The position numbers and the translations under genes were made by a program. Below, one piece after another: positions 15,240 through 22,915 of a DNA stretch of 38,723 nt. Where the stretch lies: contig CALDOZ010000035.1 of NCBI GenBank assembly GCA_937912025.1, forward strand, positions 1 through 38,723, written 5' to 3'. The DNA is from an uncultured Clostridia bacterium (GTDB lineage: Bacteria; Bacillota; Clostridia; Christensenellales; Borkfalkiaceae). The first letter of the stretch is position 1. Each line of letters opens with the position of its first letter. The notes beneath the pieces were generated by a model. The model ran no database searches, had not been told where the DNA came from, and saw only the letters and a program-made list of their open reading frames with translations.

Positions 15240-16031
15240 TTATATATTTAAAAACTTTTTGATATTTTCACTTAAAATCATTTTCCTTTCGGTATCACTA
15301 AGCGGTATTTTGTTAAACCTTTCAAGTTCACTTTTAGCGTCCCACATAGGAAAATCCGTACCAAAGAAAAACTTATCAACTCCAAGCATATCTATAATTT
15401 CTTTCGCTCTACTTTCGCTAATAAACGGAAGTGATGACGACGTATCGTAATAGACGTTGTTTAAACCTTTATATTCGCTAAGTTCATTCCAGCATTGATA
15501 ACCGCCAAAGTGCGCCGAAATAAATCTTACGTTTGGGTATTTTTTAGCCATATTTATAAGGCGGTAAGGCTTAGAATAGTCGTATCTATCGTCGCCCATA
15601 TGAATTAAAAACGGAAGTCTATCGCCTACTGTTTTAAATAATTTTTGAGCATTTTCATCGTCTATGTTAAACTTTTGAAAGTCTGGGTGCAATTTTATAC
15701 CCTTAAACCCGTTTGCAATAGCAAAATCAACTTCGCTATTTATTTCCTCGACGGTCAAGTCTTGATGAAGAGCAATAAAGCCTATAAATTCGGGGTGCTT
15801 ATCAGTTTCATTTTTTATAAATTCATTTATCGAGCGAACTTGGTGAGGCGTTGTTGCTACCGAGTGTATAACGTGCCTACTTATGCCAACTTCTTTACCG
15901 TCTTGCAAAAGGCGTTCGGGCGTTCCTGCCGGCATAGTCATACTAATATGATAAAATTCACCTATCGTTTCGGTTGCTTTTTGCGCTATTTTTTGCGGAT
16001 AAACGTGAGCGTGCGCATTAATTATTTCCAT
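15240..16031 (-). CDS. Amidohydrolase-2 (TIM-barrel metal-dependent hydrolase)
   Basis: A 263-residue protein of the amidohydrolase-related/ACMSD-like family (PF04909 type). Metal and catalytic residues are visible in order: NAHAH (H7, H9), GIKLHPDF (H115), FLIHMGDD (H144), ISAHFGG (H174) and GTDFPMW (D226). The family hydrolyses or decarboxylates small carbonyl compounds; the substrate here is unknown. The start overlaps the upstream YgjV-like gene by 14 bases, so the two are coupled. It ends at a strong terminator. Confidence 0.88.
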   Translation of the reverse strand: MEIINAHAHVYPQKIAQKATETIGEFYHISMTMPAGTPERLLQDGKEVGISRHVIHSVATTPHQVRSINEFIKNETDKHPEFIGFIALHQDLTVEEINSEVDFAIANGFKGIKLHPDFQKFNIDDENAQKLFKTVGDRLPFLIHMGDDRYDYSKPYRLINMAKKYPNVRFISAHFGGYQCWNELSEYKGLNNVYYDTSSSLPFISESRAKEIIDMLGVDKFFFGTDFPMWDAKSELERFNKIPLSDTERKMILSENIKKFLNI

Positions 16032-16617
16032 TTTCTTCCTCGTTAACTTTTATATTATGATTTTCGTTAGAATTTTTTCGATTTTTTTTAAGTGATATAA
16101 TTTCAACAGCGTAACCCCAAATAATTGATACAAGACTTAAACTCGTACCTATTATTGCAGGAACGTTTTGGTTATAACCGTTATAAATAAGCCATGGCAT
16201 TTGCGCTACAAAACCCGTAACGCGCATTGCTTGCTCTTTTGATAAATAGAATGAAATTACACCTAAAATGCTACCTATTGCTGGGAATATTTGTATAAAT
16301 TTTTCAGTTTGGCTACGCATTGGATCAAGCCATACTATTATTGGCGACGTCAACATCAAACATATAAAAACAAACAGCCACGCTATATGACTTGCCCATT
16401 TTTTTGTGCCCTTAAAAAAGAAAATACACTCCCTTATCATTGCAATAAAATTTAAAACTGCGCCCGTGTACGTTCCTAATAAGGCAAAATTTAAACACCA
16501 TAACGCATCGTTTAACAGTTTTAATTTTAATATATTACCACGCTTTTTCGCAACGAATATAAATAGCGATTCAACAGTTGCAACGTAGCCTATTATCGTA
16601 CCAATAGTAGTTAACAT
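16018..16617 (-). CDS. YgjV-family multi-pass membrane protein
   Basis: A 199-residue membrane protein with six to seven predicted helices and the YgjV pattern: an N-terminal helix, KRGNILKLKLLNDALWCLNFALLGTYTGA (two parts), FIAMIRECIFF, then EKFIQIFPAIGSILGVISFY, and PWLIYNGYNQN near the end. The C-terminal tail is polar and Asn/Glu-rich. The function of the family is unknown. AAAAGGAAA precedes the ATG and a promoter lies at 16645-16673. A second, truncated member of this family occurs at 38154; the two proteins are clearly diverged, so they are not a recent duplication. Confidence 0.85.
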   Translation of the reverse strand: MLTTIGTIIGYVATVESLFIFVAKKRGNILKLKLLNDALWCLNFALLGTYTGAVLNFIAMIRECIFFFKGTKKWASHIAWLFVFICLMLTSPIIVWLDPMRSQTEKFIQIFPAIGSILGVISFYLSKEQAMRVTGFVAQMPWLIYNGYNQNVPAIIGTSLSLVSIIWGYAVEIISLKKNRKNSNENHNIKVNEEENGNN

Positions 16618-16644
16618 AAATTTCCTTTTATTTATTATTAATAC

Positions 16645-16673
16645 ATTTTAATACTTTGATTTGTAATTGTAAA
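16645..16673 (-). promoter_or_regulatory. Promoter of the YgjV-amidohydrolase operon
   Basis: Minus-strand TTTACA (16668-16673), 17-base spacer, TAAAAT (16645-16650), 27 bases upstream of the ATG at 16617. Confidence 0.62.
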
Positions 16674-16709
16674 ATAAAATTATGCGGTTTTTTTATTTTA
16701 TTACAATTT

Positions 16710-16760
16710 TATTTTTATTGCATTTAAATAAAAGTTTAAATAATCACTATTTTTATTGCA
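16710..16760. repeat. Two copies of a 13-base direct repeat upstream of D-lyxose isomerase
   Basis: TATTTTTATTGCA occurs exactly at 16710-16722 and again at 16748-16760, 38 bases apart, both upstream of the likely promoter of the isomerase gene. Possible regulator binding sites; the AT-rich context weakens the case. Confidence 0.5.
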
Positions 16761-16788
16761 AAAACTGAAAGAAAATTTATAAATGCTA

Positions 16789-16797
16789 TGGTAAAAT
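16789..16797 (+). promoter_or_regulatory. Extended -10 promoter for D-lyxose isomerase
   Basis: TGgTAAAAT (16789-16797) is a good extended -10. No clear -35 exists 17 bases upstream (AAGAAA), which together with the upstream direct repeats fits activator-dependent expression. Confidence 0.4.
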
Positions 16798-16827
16798 AAA
16801 TTTATACTTAATATTAAGGAGTATTTT

Positions 16828-17514
16828 ATGAAAAGAAGTGAAATTAATAAAGCATTAAAAGAACTTGAAGCAATGTGCAAAAAACATTGTTTTTGCTTGC
16901 CTCCATTTTGCAATATGACGCCTGAAGAATGGAAAACCGCAGGCTCTGAATACGATGAAGTTCGCGATTGTATGCTCGGTTGGGATATTACAGACTATGG
17001 CGAAGGTAGATTTGACGAGTTTGGTTTCTCTCTTATTACAATTCGTAACGGCAATAGAAATATGGCTGATAAATATCCTAAAGTTTACGCTGAAAAACTT
17101 TTATATCTTAAAGAAGGTCAATACGCTCCAAACCATTTCCATTGGTTTAAAACGGAAGATATTATAAACCGTGGTGGCGGTAACGTTTTAATTCGCGTTT
17201 ATAATTCATTACCTAACGAAGAAATTGACTACGTTAGCGACGTAACCGTTCATACAGACGGTAAAACTTATACCGTACCTGCAGGAACGCAAATTCGACT
17301 TACGCCTGGTGAAAGTATTTTTATTACGCAAGGTTTATACCACGATTTTAGCGTTGAAGAAGGCTACGGCCCAGTTTTACTTGGCGAAGTTTCTCAATGT
17401 AACGACGATAATACTGACAACCGCTTCAATCCACCGGTTGGTCGTTTCCCAACTATTGAAGAAGACGAAGAACCATATCGTTTACTTTGCAACGAATACC
17501 CTAAGGCTAAGTAA
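16828..17514 (+). CDS. D-lyxose ketol-isomerase (cupin)
   Basis: A 228-residue cupin, the normal length for this family. It interconverts D-lyxose and D-xylulose, often also D-mannose and D-fructose, using a divalent metal. The ligands line up as H103 and H105 (NHFHW), E110 (KTED) and H172 (LYHDF), matching the HxH...E...H set of the characterised E. coli enzyme. RFPTIEEDEEPYRLLCNEY is the typical C-terminus. AAGGAG precedes the start. It is a single-gene unit with its own terminator (17627-17656) and probable upstream control elements. Its neighbour, a GH78-like glycosidase, suggests plant- or host-glycan sugar use. Confidence 0.92.
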   Translation: MKRSEINKALKELEAMCKKHCFCLPPFCNMTPEEWKTAGSEYDEVRDCMLGWDITDYGEGRFDEFGFSLITIRNGNRNMADKYPKVYAEKLLYLKEGQYAPNHFHWFKTEDIINRGGGNVLIRVYNSLPNEEIDYVSDVTVHTDGKTYTVPAGTQIRLTPGESIFITQGLYHDFSVEEGYGPVLLGEVSQCNDDNTDNRFNPPVGRFPTIEEDEEPYRLLCNEYPKAK

Positions 17515-17626
17515 TTTTTAGTTACTTTAATAAACACAAATTGTCTTTTAATTATTAACATAAAGTTTGCGTATTATGTTTTTAATTAAACACTTTATAA
17601 TAACAAATATTGTATGTTTTAATTTT

Positions 17627-17656
17627 AACCGCTTAATCTTTTAAGCGGTTTTATAT
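17627..17656 (+). terminator. Intrinsic terminator of the D-lyxose isomerase gene
   Basis: A 10-bp perfect stem AACCGCTTAA (17627-17636) / TTAAGCGGTT (17641-17650) with TCTT loop, followed by a short T-rich stretch. It lies 112 bases after the stop codon; bases 17515-17626 show nothing else. Confidence 0.78.
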
Positions 17657-17671
17657 TTGCATAATTTTATC

Positions 17672-17689
17672 ATAATTTTGCAAAATTAT
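17672..17689. promoter_or_regulatory. 18-base perfect palindrome, candidate operator of the GH78-like gene
   Basis: ATAATTTTGCAAAATTAT is a perfect dyad of 18 bases ending just upstream of the -35. CATAATTTT also occurs 11 bases earlier (17660-17668), suggesting a half-site. The symmetry fits a dimeric LacI/GntR-type repressor; no such regulator gene is adjacent. Confidence 0.5.
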
Positions 17690-17691
17690 TA

Positions 17692-17720
17692 TAGAAATTA
17701 ACCTTTTAAGATTGTATAAT
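17692..17720 (+). promoter_or_regulatory. Promoter of the GH78-like gene
   Basis: -10 TATAAT (17715-17720, consensus) with TAGAAA (17692-17697) 17 bases upstream. It ends 32 bases before the ATG at 17753. Confidence 0.62.
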
Positions 17721-17752
17721 GAAAGTAATAATTTATTGATAAGGAGTTACTT

Positions 17753-19366
17753 ATGTCATTTTTATTACCTAAAAAGATTATTGACGCGTCAAGTAATATT
17801 AAAAACGTTGAAAATTTATTTATAGAAAAAGATTTACAAATAGGATATAGTGAAAAAATTTTTACTAACGTTATTGGAAAAGGTCATATAATTCTTGATT
17901 TTGGCAAAGAAGTAAACGGCGGAGTAAGAATAATAAGTTTAGACTCTACAGGCAATTGCTTTGTTAGACTTCGTTTTGGCGAAAGTGTAAGTGAAGCGAT
18001 GGCTGAAATTGGTGAAAAGAACGCAACTAACAATCATTCTACTAGAGATATGATCGTAGAACTTCAACCTTGTTCTGATATGACGTTTGGTCAAACAGGT
18101 TTTAGATTTTTAAAAATCGATTTTTTAGGTGAAGACTGTAATTTGCAAATAAAATCAATAACCGCAAGTACCGTTATTGATGAAAGACCATTTTTAGGTG
18201 GTTTTGAATGTGATGACAAAACTTTAAACACAATTTTTGACACCGCCGCCTACACTTTAAGGCTTTGTATTCAAAACGGATATTTTTGGGACGGTATTAA
18301 GCGCGACCGTTTAGTTTGGATTGGCGATTTATACTCTGAAATGAAAGCGGCGCACTGTTTATTTGGTAGTATTCCTGAAACTAACGCATCACTTGGCTTT
18401 GTAAAAAAATATACCCCGTTACCTAATTGGATGTCTAATATTCCATCGTATTCGTTATGGTGGATTGTAGATGCGCACGACGAATATTTTATAAGTGGTA
18501 ACGACCAATTCTTATATGATAATATAGAATATCTTGAAGGGTTAGTAAATTTAATTGATAACTGTGTTGACGATAACGGCACAACTCGTTATCCTTACGA
18601 TTTTATTGATTGGCCAACGGCGGAACTTGAAAATGAAGACGAAGCACGCGCCAAAGATAGAGTTACTGGTATGCGTTACCTTACTAAAATTGCTATAGAA
18701 AAAGCCAGAAATATTTTAGAGCATTGCGGTAAAGACGTTAGCGTTTGCGATGGTATTTTATCTAAGCTTAAAAAGCAATCTAACTGTGTAATTAAACATA
18801 AACAAATTGCAGGTATCGGCGTAATGGCTGGTGATTATAGCGAGAATAACGCATCGTTATTATTAGACGGAGGCGCTAACGGACTTTCTATATTTATGGC
18901 ATATCCTATTTTAAAAGCGTTGTGTCATTTTGGTAAGCATGACGAAGCACTTAAAATTGCAAAAGAGTATTATAACGGTATGTTATCAGTTGGCGCTACT
19001 ACGTTCTGGGAAGATTTTGATATTAAATGGCTTGAAAACTGTTACCGCATTGACGAAATGCCCGTTGCTAATAAAGTAGATATTCACGGCGACTACGGCG
19101 CTTACTGTTATAAAGGTTACAGACACAGTTTTTGTCACGGCTGGTCGTCAAGTGTTGCAGCGTATTTAATTGAAGAAGTTGCAGGAATTAAAGTTGTAGA
19201 AGTAGGTTGTAAAAAAATTAAAATTACTCCAAATTTAAGTTGGCTTAATTACGTTAAAGCAAAATTCCCTACCCCTTACGGAGTTTTAACGGTTGAGCAT
19301 AAAAAAGTTGACGGAAAAATTCAAACTATAATAGACTGTCCAAATGGAGTTGAAATAATTAAATAA
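17753..19366 (+). CDS. GH78-like alpha-L-rhamnosidase family glycosidase, cytoplasmic
   Basis: A 537-residue protein of the bacterial rhamnosidase (six-hairpin) type. An N-terminal beta-sandwich (about 1-145; GHIILDFGKEVNGGVRI) precedes an (alpha/alpha)6 barrel (about 150-460). GYFWDGIKRDRLVWIGDLYSE (two parts, D180-D192) is the family's acidic signature; W241/W242-rich SYSLWWIVDAH and HSFCHGWSSS follow. A small C-terminal beta domain closes the protein. It is shorter than typical 900-residue GH78 enzymes, lacking extra N-terminal carbohydrate modules, and has no signal peptide, so it should act on imported small glycosides. Specificity for rhamnose is inferred from family only. AAGGAG precedes the ATG. 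Confidence 0.82.
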   Translation: MSFLLPKKIIDASSNIKNVENLFIEKDLQIGYSEKIFTNVIGKGHIILDFGKEVNGGVRIISLDSTGNCFVRLRFGESVSEAMAEIGEKNATNNHSTRDMIVELQPCSDMTFGQTGFRFLKIDFLGEDCNLQIKSITASTVIDERPFLGGFECDDKTLNTIFDTAAYTLRLCIQNGYFWDGIKRDRLVWIGDLYSEMKAAHCLFGSIPETNASLGFVKKYTPLPNWMSNIPSYSLWWIVDAHDEYFISGNDQFLYDNIEYLEGLVNLIDNCVDDNGTTRYPYDFIDWPTAELENEDEARAKDRVTGMRYLTKIAIEKARNILEHCGKDVSVCDGILSKLKKQSNCVIKHKQIAGIGVMAGDYSENNASLLLDGGANGLSIFMAYPILKALCHFGKHDEALKIAKEYYNGMLSVGATTFWEDFDIKWLENCYRIDEMPVANKVDIHGDYGAYCYKGYRHSFCHGWSSSVAAYLIEEVAGIKVVEVGCKKIKITPNLSWLNYVKAKFPTPYGVLTVEHKKVDGKIQTIIDCPNGVEIIK

Positions 19367-19383
19367 TCTAATAATTTAAAAAC

Positions 19384-19440
19384 AAAAAAGGTACGACGTT
19401 TTGAAATGAACTCATTCACTTCAATTCTCGTACCTTTTTT
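19384..19440. terminator. Bidirectional terminator between GH78-like gene and capsule operon
   Basis: A long hairpin: 13 bp AAAAAAGGTACGA (19384-19396) / TCGTACCTTTTTT (19428-19440) outside, and TTGAAATGAA / TTCACTTCAA (one mismatch) inside. A-runs and T-runs on both sides give a T tract in both directions, as fits the convergent genes ending at 19366 and 19462. Confidence 0.93.
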
Positions 19441-19461
19441 ATTATAGTTGATTTTTATAAA

Positions 19462-20646
19462 TTAGAATTTGCGCCAAACCATTTTATCAACAACGCCCGT
19501 ATAAGACTGGATAAGTTTTACAACTTTTGTAGACACGTTATTATCAACGTAATCAGGAACTGGTATGCCATATAATCCATTATCATTTAAACTAACTGAC
19601 GTTTCAACTGCTTGAATTAATGATTTTGTATCAATTCCCGCTAAGACAAAACATGCTTTATCAAGTGCTTCAGGACGTTCTGTGCTTGTTCTTATACATA
19701 CCGCTGGAAATGGTTTACCAATACTTGTAAAATAACTACTTTCTTCAGGTAAAGTTCCACTATCACTAATAACAGCGTACGCATTCATTTGCAAGTTGTT
19801 ATAATCGTGAAAACCTAATGGCTCGTGCTGAATTACCCTATCGTCAAGTTTAAAACCACTTGCTTTTAAACGATTTCTTGAACGTGGATGACAACTGTAT
19901 AAAATAGGCATATCATATTTTTTAGCAATTTCATTAATAGCAGTAAATAATGATAAGAAATTCTTTTCAGTATCAATATTTTCTTCGCGATGAGCAGATA
20001 ATAAAATATATTTTTTCTTTTCAAGCCCTAACTTTTGTAAAATATCGCTTGCTTCAATCTTATCTATATTATTACTCAAAACTTCTGCCATTGGAGAACC
20101 GGTAACGTACGTTCTTTCCTTAGGAAGCCCACAATCAGCAAGGTATTTTCTAGCGTGTTCACTATACGCTAAGTTTACGTCACTAATAATATCTACAATT
20201 CTACGGTTAGTTTCTTCAGGTAAGCATTCATCTTTACATCTATTGCCTGCTTCCATATGGAAAATAGGAATATGAAGCCTTTTTGCGCTTATAGCTGATA
20301 AACAACTGTTAGTATCGCCTAAAATAAGCAATGCATCAGGTTTTGTCGCTACCATTAATTTATATGAACAATTTATAATATTACCAACTGTTGCGCCTAA
20401 ATCATCGCCAACTGCATCCATATAAACTTCGGGTTCTTTTATGCTTAAATCTCTAAAAAATATACCATTTAAGTTATAATCGTAATTTTGACCGGTATGC
20501 GCTAAAATGCAATCAAAATAATCTCTACACTTATTTATAACTGCAGATAATCTTATAATTTCAGGGCGAGTTCCCACAATTATCAACAATTTAAGTTTAC
20601 CGTTATTTTTAAATTTTATATCACTATAATCAAGTTTAATATTCAT
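19462..20646 (-). CDS. capG: UDP-GlcNAc 2-epimerase family, CapG/FnlC-like
   Basis: A 394-residue WecB-fold epimerase, with VGTRPEIIR at 24-32, AHTGQNYD, HMEAGNR, HPRSRNR and SDSGTLPEESSYF. Placed directly after CapE- and CapF-like genes it is best read as the third enzyme of the UDP-N-acetyl-L-fucosamine pathway, which epimerises the C2 of the L-talo intermediate; a UDP-GlcNAc/ManNAc 2-epimerase is the alternative. It overlaps nothing but follows capF by three bases, with GGAG in the end of capF. It is the last gene of the 16-gene operon. CpG frequency is intermediate between the CpG-rich flank and the poor centre. Confidence 0.88.
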   Translation of the reverse strand: MNIKLDYSDIKFKNNGKLKLLIIVGTRPEIIRLSAVINKCRDYFDCILAHTGQNYDYNLNGIFFRDLSIKEPEVYMDAVGDDLGATVGNIINCSYKLMVATKPDALLILGDTNSCLSAISAKRLHIPIFHMEAGNRCKDECLPEETNRRIVDIISDVNLAYSEHARKYLADCGLPKERTYVTGSPMAEVLSNNIDKIEASDILQKLGLEKKKYILLSAHREENIDTEKNFLSLFTAINEIAKKYDMPILYSCHPRSRNRLKASGFKLDDRVIQHEPLGFHDYNNLQMNAYAVISDSGTLPEESSYFTSIGKPFPAVCIRTSTERPEALDKACFVLAGIDTKSLIQAVETSVSLNDNGLYGIPVPDYVDNNVSTKVVKLIQSYTGVVDKMVWRKF

Positions 20647-20649
20647 AAT

Positions 20650-21852
20650 TTACTCCACTATTTCAAAAAATGTATCTGGGCGAGTTGAATCAAACTGTTC
20701 GTTTGCCCACATAACCGTAATTAAATTTTCAGTTTGTGACAAATTTATAATGTTATGCGTATACCCCGGAAGCATATGTACCGCTTGAATTTTATCGCCA
20801 CTTACGTTAAAGTTGAGAACTTCATCACTACCAATTTTACGTTGTTGAATAAGTCCCTTTCCCGATACAACTATGAAAAATTCCCATTTTGTATTGTGCC
20901 AATGTTGACCTTTAGTTATTCCCGGTTTAGAAATATTGACAGAAAACTGTCCACACTTTTGAGTTTTTAAAAGTTCGGTAAAACTTCCCCTATCATCAAC
21001 GTTCATTTTTAAGTCAAACGCAACTTTCTCTTTAGGCAAATACGATAGGTAAGTTGAATATAACTTCTTTTCAAAACTATTTGATGGTATTTCTGGAATT
21101 ACTAAATTCTTAGGTTGATTATTAAACTCATATAATAAATCAACAATTTCGCCAAGTGTAACTTTATGAGTCGTAGGAACGTAACAATACTTACCATCAT
21201 AGCATTCAATAGGATTTAAACCGTCATAATTACACTTATGCCCTTTATTTTGCAACAAATCAAGCATTTCAGAAATTAAATCGTCGATATACAAAAGTTC
21301 AAGTTCTACTGCTCTATCGTTAACGGTTATAGGTAAATCGTTAGCAATATTGTTACAAAAAGTAGCAACGGCGCTATTATAATTTGGCCTACACCATTTA
21401 CCAAATAAATTAGGAAAACGATAAACGTAAACTTTAGCGCCCGTTTCATTTGAATAATCAAAAAATAATTCTTCCCCAGCCTTTTTACTCTTTCCGTACT
21501 CACCACCAGCGTATCTACCAATAAGCGTTGCTTGAATAGATGACGAAAGCATAATTGGACATTTGTTACCGTGCAATTTTAAATTATCTAATAAAGTAGA
21601 TGCAAAACCAAAATTACCTTGCATAAATTCTTCGGTATTTTTAGGTCTGTTTACTCCTGCTAAATTGAACACAAAATCGCAATCGCTTGTATACTCGCTA
21701 AGTTCTTCGATTGAATTATCAATATCGTACTCGTAGATTGCACTTATAATCAAACCCGAGCGCGTTTTATCTTTACCATTTTTAATATTTTTAAGGCTTT
21801 CTACAAGGTTTTTACCCACAAAACCCTTAGCGCCCGTTACTAAAATTTTCAT
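20650..21852 (-). CDS. capF: CapF-like bifunctional NAD-dependent reductase/cupin epimerase
   Basis: A 400-residue two-domain enzyme. The N-terminal SDR (GAKGFVG at 7-13; GKSKKAGEELF as the catalytic Lys region) reduces the C4 ketone; the C-terminal cupin (about 285-400; KGQHWHNTKWEFF, HMLPGYTHNI) is the zinc-binding epimerase domain that is diagnostic of CapF/WbjC/FnlB. It acts on the product of CapE in UDP-L-FucNAc synthesis. AAAGGTG precedes the ATG. It lies between capE and capG with gaps of 22 and 3 bases, the canonical order. Confidence 0.92.
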   Translation of the reverse strand: MKILVTGAKGFVGKNLVESLKNIKNGKDKTRSGLIISAIYEYDIDNSIEELSEYTSDCDFVFNLAGVNRPKNTEEFMQGNFGFASTLLDNLKLHGNKCPIMLSSSIQATLIGRYAGGEYGKSKKAGEELFFDYSNETGAKVYVYRFPNLFGKWCRPNYNSAVATFCNNIANDLPITVNDRAVELELLYIDDLISEMLDLLQNKGHKCNYDGLNPIECYDGKYCYVPTTHKVTLGEIVDLLYEFNNQPKNLVIPEIPSNSFEKKLYSTYLSYLPKEKVAFDLKMNVDDRGSFTELLKTQKCGQFSVNISKPGITKGQHWHNTKWEFFIVVSGKGLIQQRKIGSDEVLNFNVSGDKIQAVHMLPGYTHNIINLSQTENLITVMWANEQFDSTRPDTFFEIVE

Positions 21853-21874
21853 TAAACACCTTTATTATTTGTTA

Positions 21875-22915
21875 TTAATTTTTGTTAAGTTCGTCTTGAA
21901 TATATTTAAGAGATGCAATTTTTGCTTTAGTTTCTTCGACGCTTAAAAGTTCGGTATTATTTGAATTAAATTCAGTTAAAGTATTGCGTTTTACATTACC
22001 TTCTTTAAAATACTTATCATAATTTAAGCCACGTTTATCACAAGGAACGCGGTAGAAATTACCCATATCGATAGCGTTGGCGCATTCTTCATTTGTAAGT
22101 AACGTTTCGTACATTTTTTCACCGTGACGAATTCCTATTACCTTGATGTTATTCTTATCTCCACCAAAGAGTTCGTTAACGGCTTGCGCTTGAACTTCAA
22201 TAGTACAAGCAGGCGCTTTTTGAACGAGAATATCACCGCTTTCGCCATGTTCAAACGCAAATAATACAAGATCAACCGCTTCTTCAAGAGACATAATAAA
22301 TCTCGTCATTGTAGGCTCGGTAATTGTAATTGGTTGTCCTGCGCGAATTTGGTCAATCCAAAGCGGAATAACACTACCACGGCTACACATTACGTTACCG
22401 TAACGAGTGCAACAAATTTTAGTTTTTTCTGGTGATACGGTGCGAGATTTTGCAACGATAACCTTTTCCATCATTGCCTTGCTTGTACCCATAGCGTTTA
22501 CTGGATATGCCGCTTTATCAGTTGATAAGCACACTATATTTTTAACGCCGGCTTCGATGGCGGCGGTGAGAACGTTTTCAGTACCTAAAACGTTAGTTTT
22601 AACCGCTTCAATTGGGAAAAATTCACAAGACGGAACTTGCTTTAATGCTGCAGCGTGGAATATGTAATCGACGCCGTGCATAGCGTTGCGAACTGATTGA
22701 ATATCGCGAACGTCACCAATATAGAATTTAATTTTGTTTGCAAATTCAGGCATTTTTGCTTGAAATTCATGACGCATATCGTCTTGTTTTTTCTCGTCAC
22801 GCGAAAAAATACGAATTTCGCCGATATCTGTTTGTAAAAATCTGTTTAAAACAGCATTACCGAAACTACCCGTTCCACCTGTGATTAATAAAGTTTTGTT
22901 TGTAAATAAACTCAT
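21875..22915 (-). CDS. capE: CapE/FnlA-like UDP-GlcNAc 4,6-dehydratase/5-epimerase
   Basis: A 346-residue extended SDR. NAD-binding TGGTGSFGN (12-20), DVRD (68-71), and STDKAAYPVNAMGTSK with the MxxxK variant of the catalytic pair (M142, K146) typical of inverting dehydratases. The following capF and capG genes identify the UDP-L-FucNAc route rather than pseudaminic acid (PseB), which the same fold could also serve. Its ATG overlaps the stop of wzx by one base. I count 13 CG dinucleotides in 22081-22260, native-like, against 2 in 180 bases of wzx just upstream. Confidence 0.9.
   Translation of the reverse strand: MSLFTNKTLLITGGTGSFGNAVLNRFLQTDIGEIRIFSRDEKKQDDMRHEFQAKMPEFANKIKFYIGDVRDIQSVRNAMHGVDYIFHAAALKQVPSCEFFPIEAVKTNVLGTENVLTAAIEAGVKNIVCLSTDKAAYPVNAMGTSKAMMEKVIVAKSRTVSPEKTKICCTRYGNVMCSRGSVIPLWIDQIRAGQPITITEPTMTRFIMSLEEAVDLVLFAFEHGESGDILVQKAPACTIEVQAQAVNELFGGDKNNIKVIGIRHGEKMYETLLTNEECANAIDMGNFYRVPCDKRGLNYDKYFKEGNVKRNTLTEFNSNNTELLSVEETKAKIASLKYIQDELNKN

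Noticed and set aside
15645..16046. 133-codon plus-strand frame
   Set aside because: Antisense to the amidohydrolase, whose metal ligands are all conserved; no ribosome site.
21875..22915. PseB (pseudaminic acid pathway) assignment
   Set aside because: The immediately following CapF-type reductase-cupin and 2-epimerase are diagnostic of the L-FucNAc route, and no PseC/PseH/PseI genes are present.
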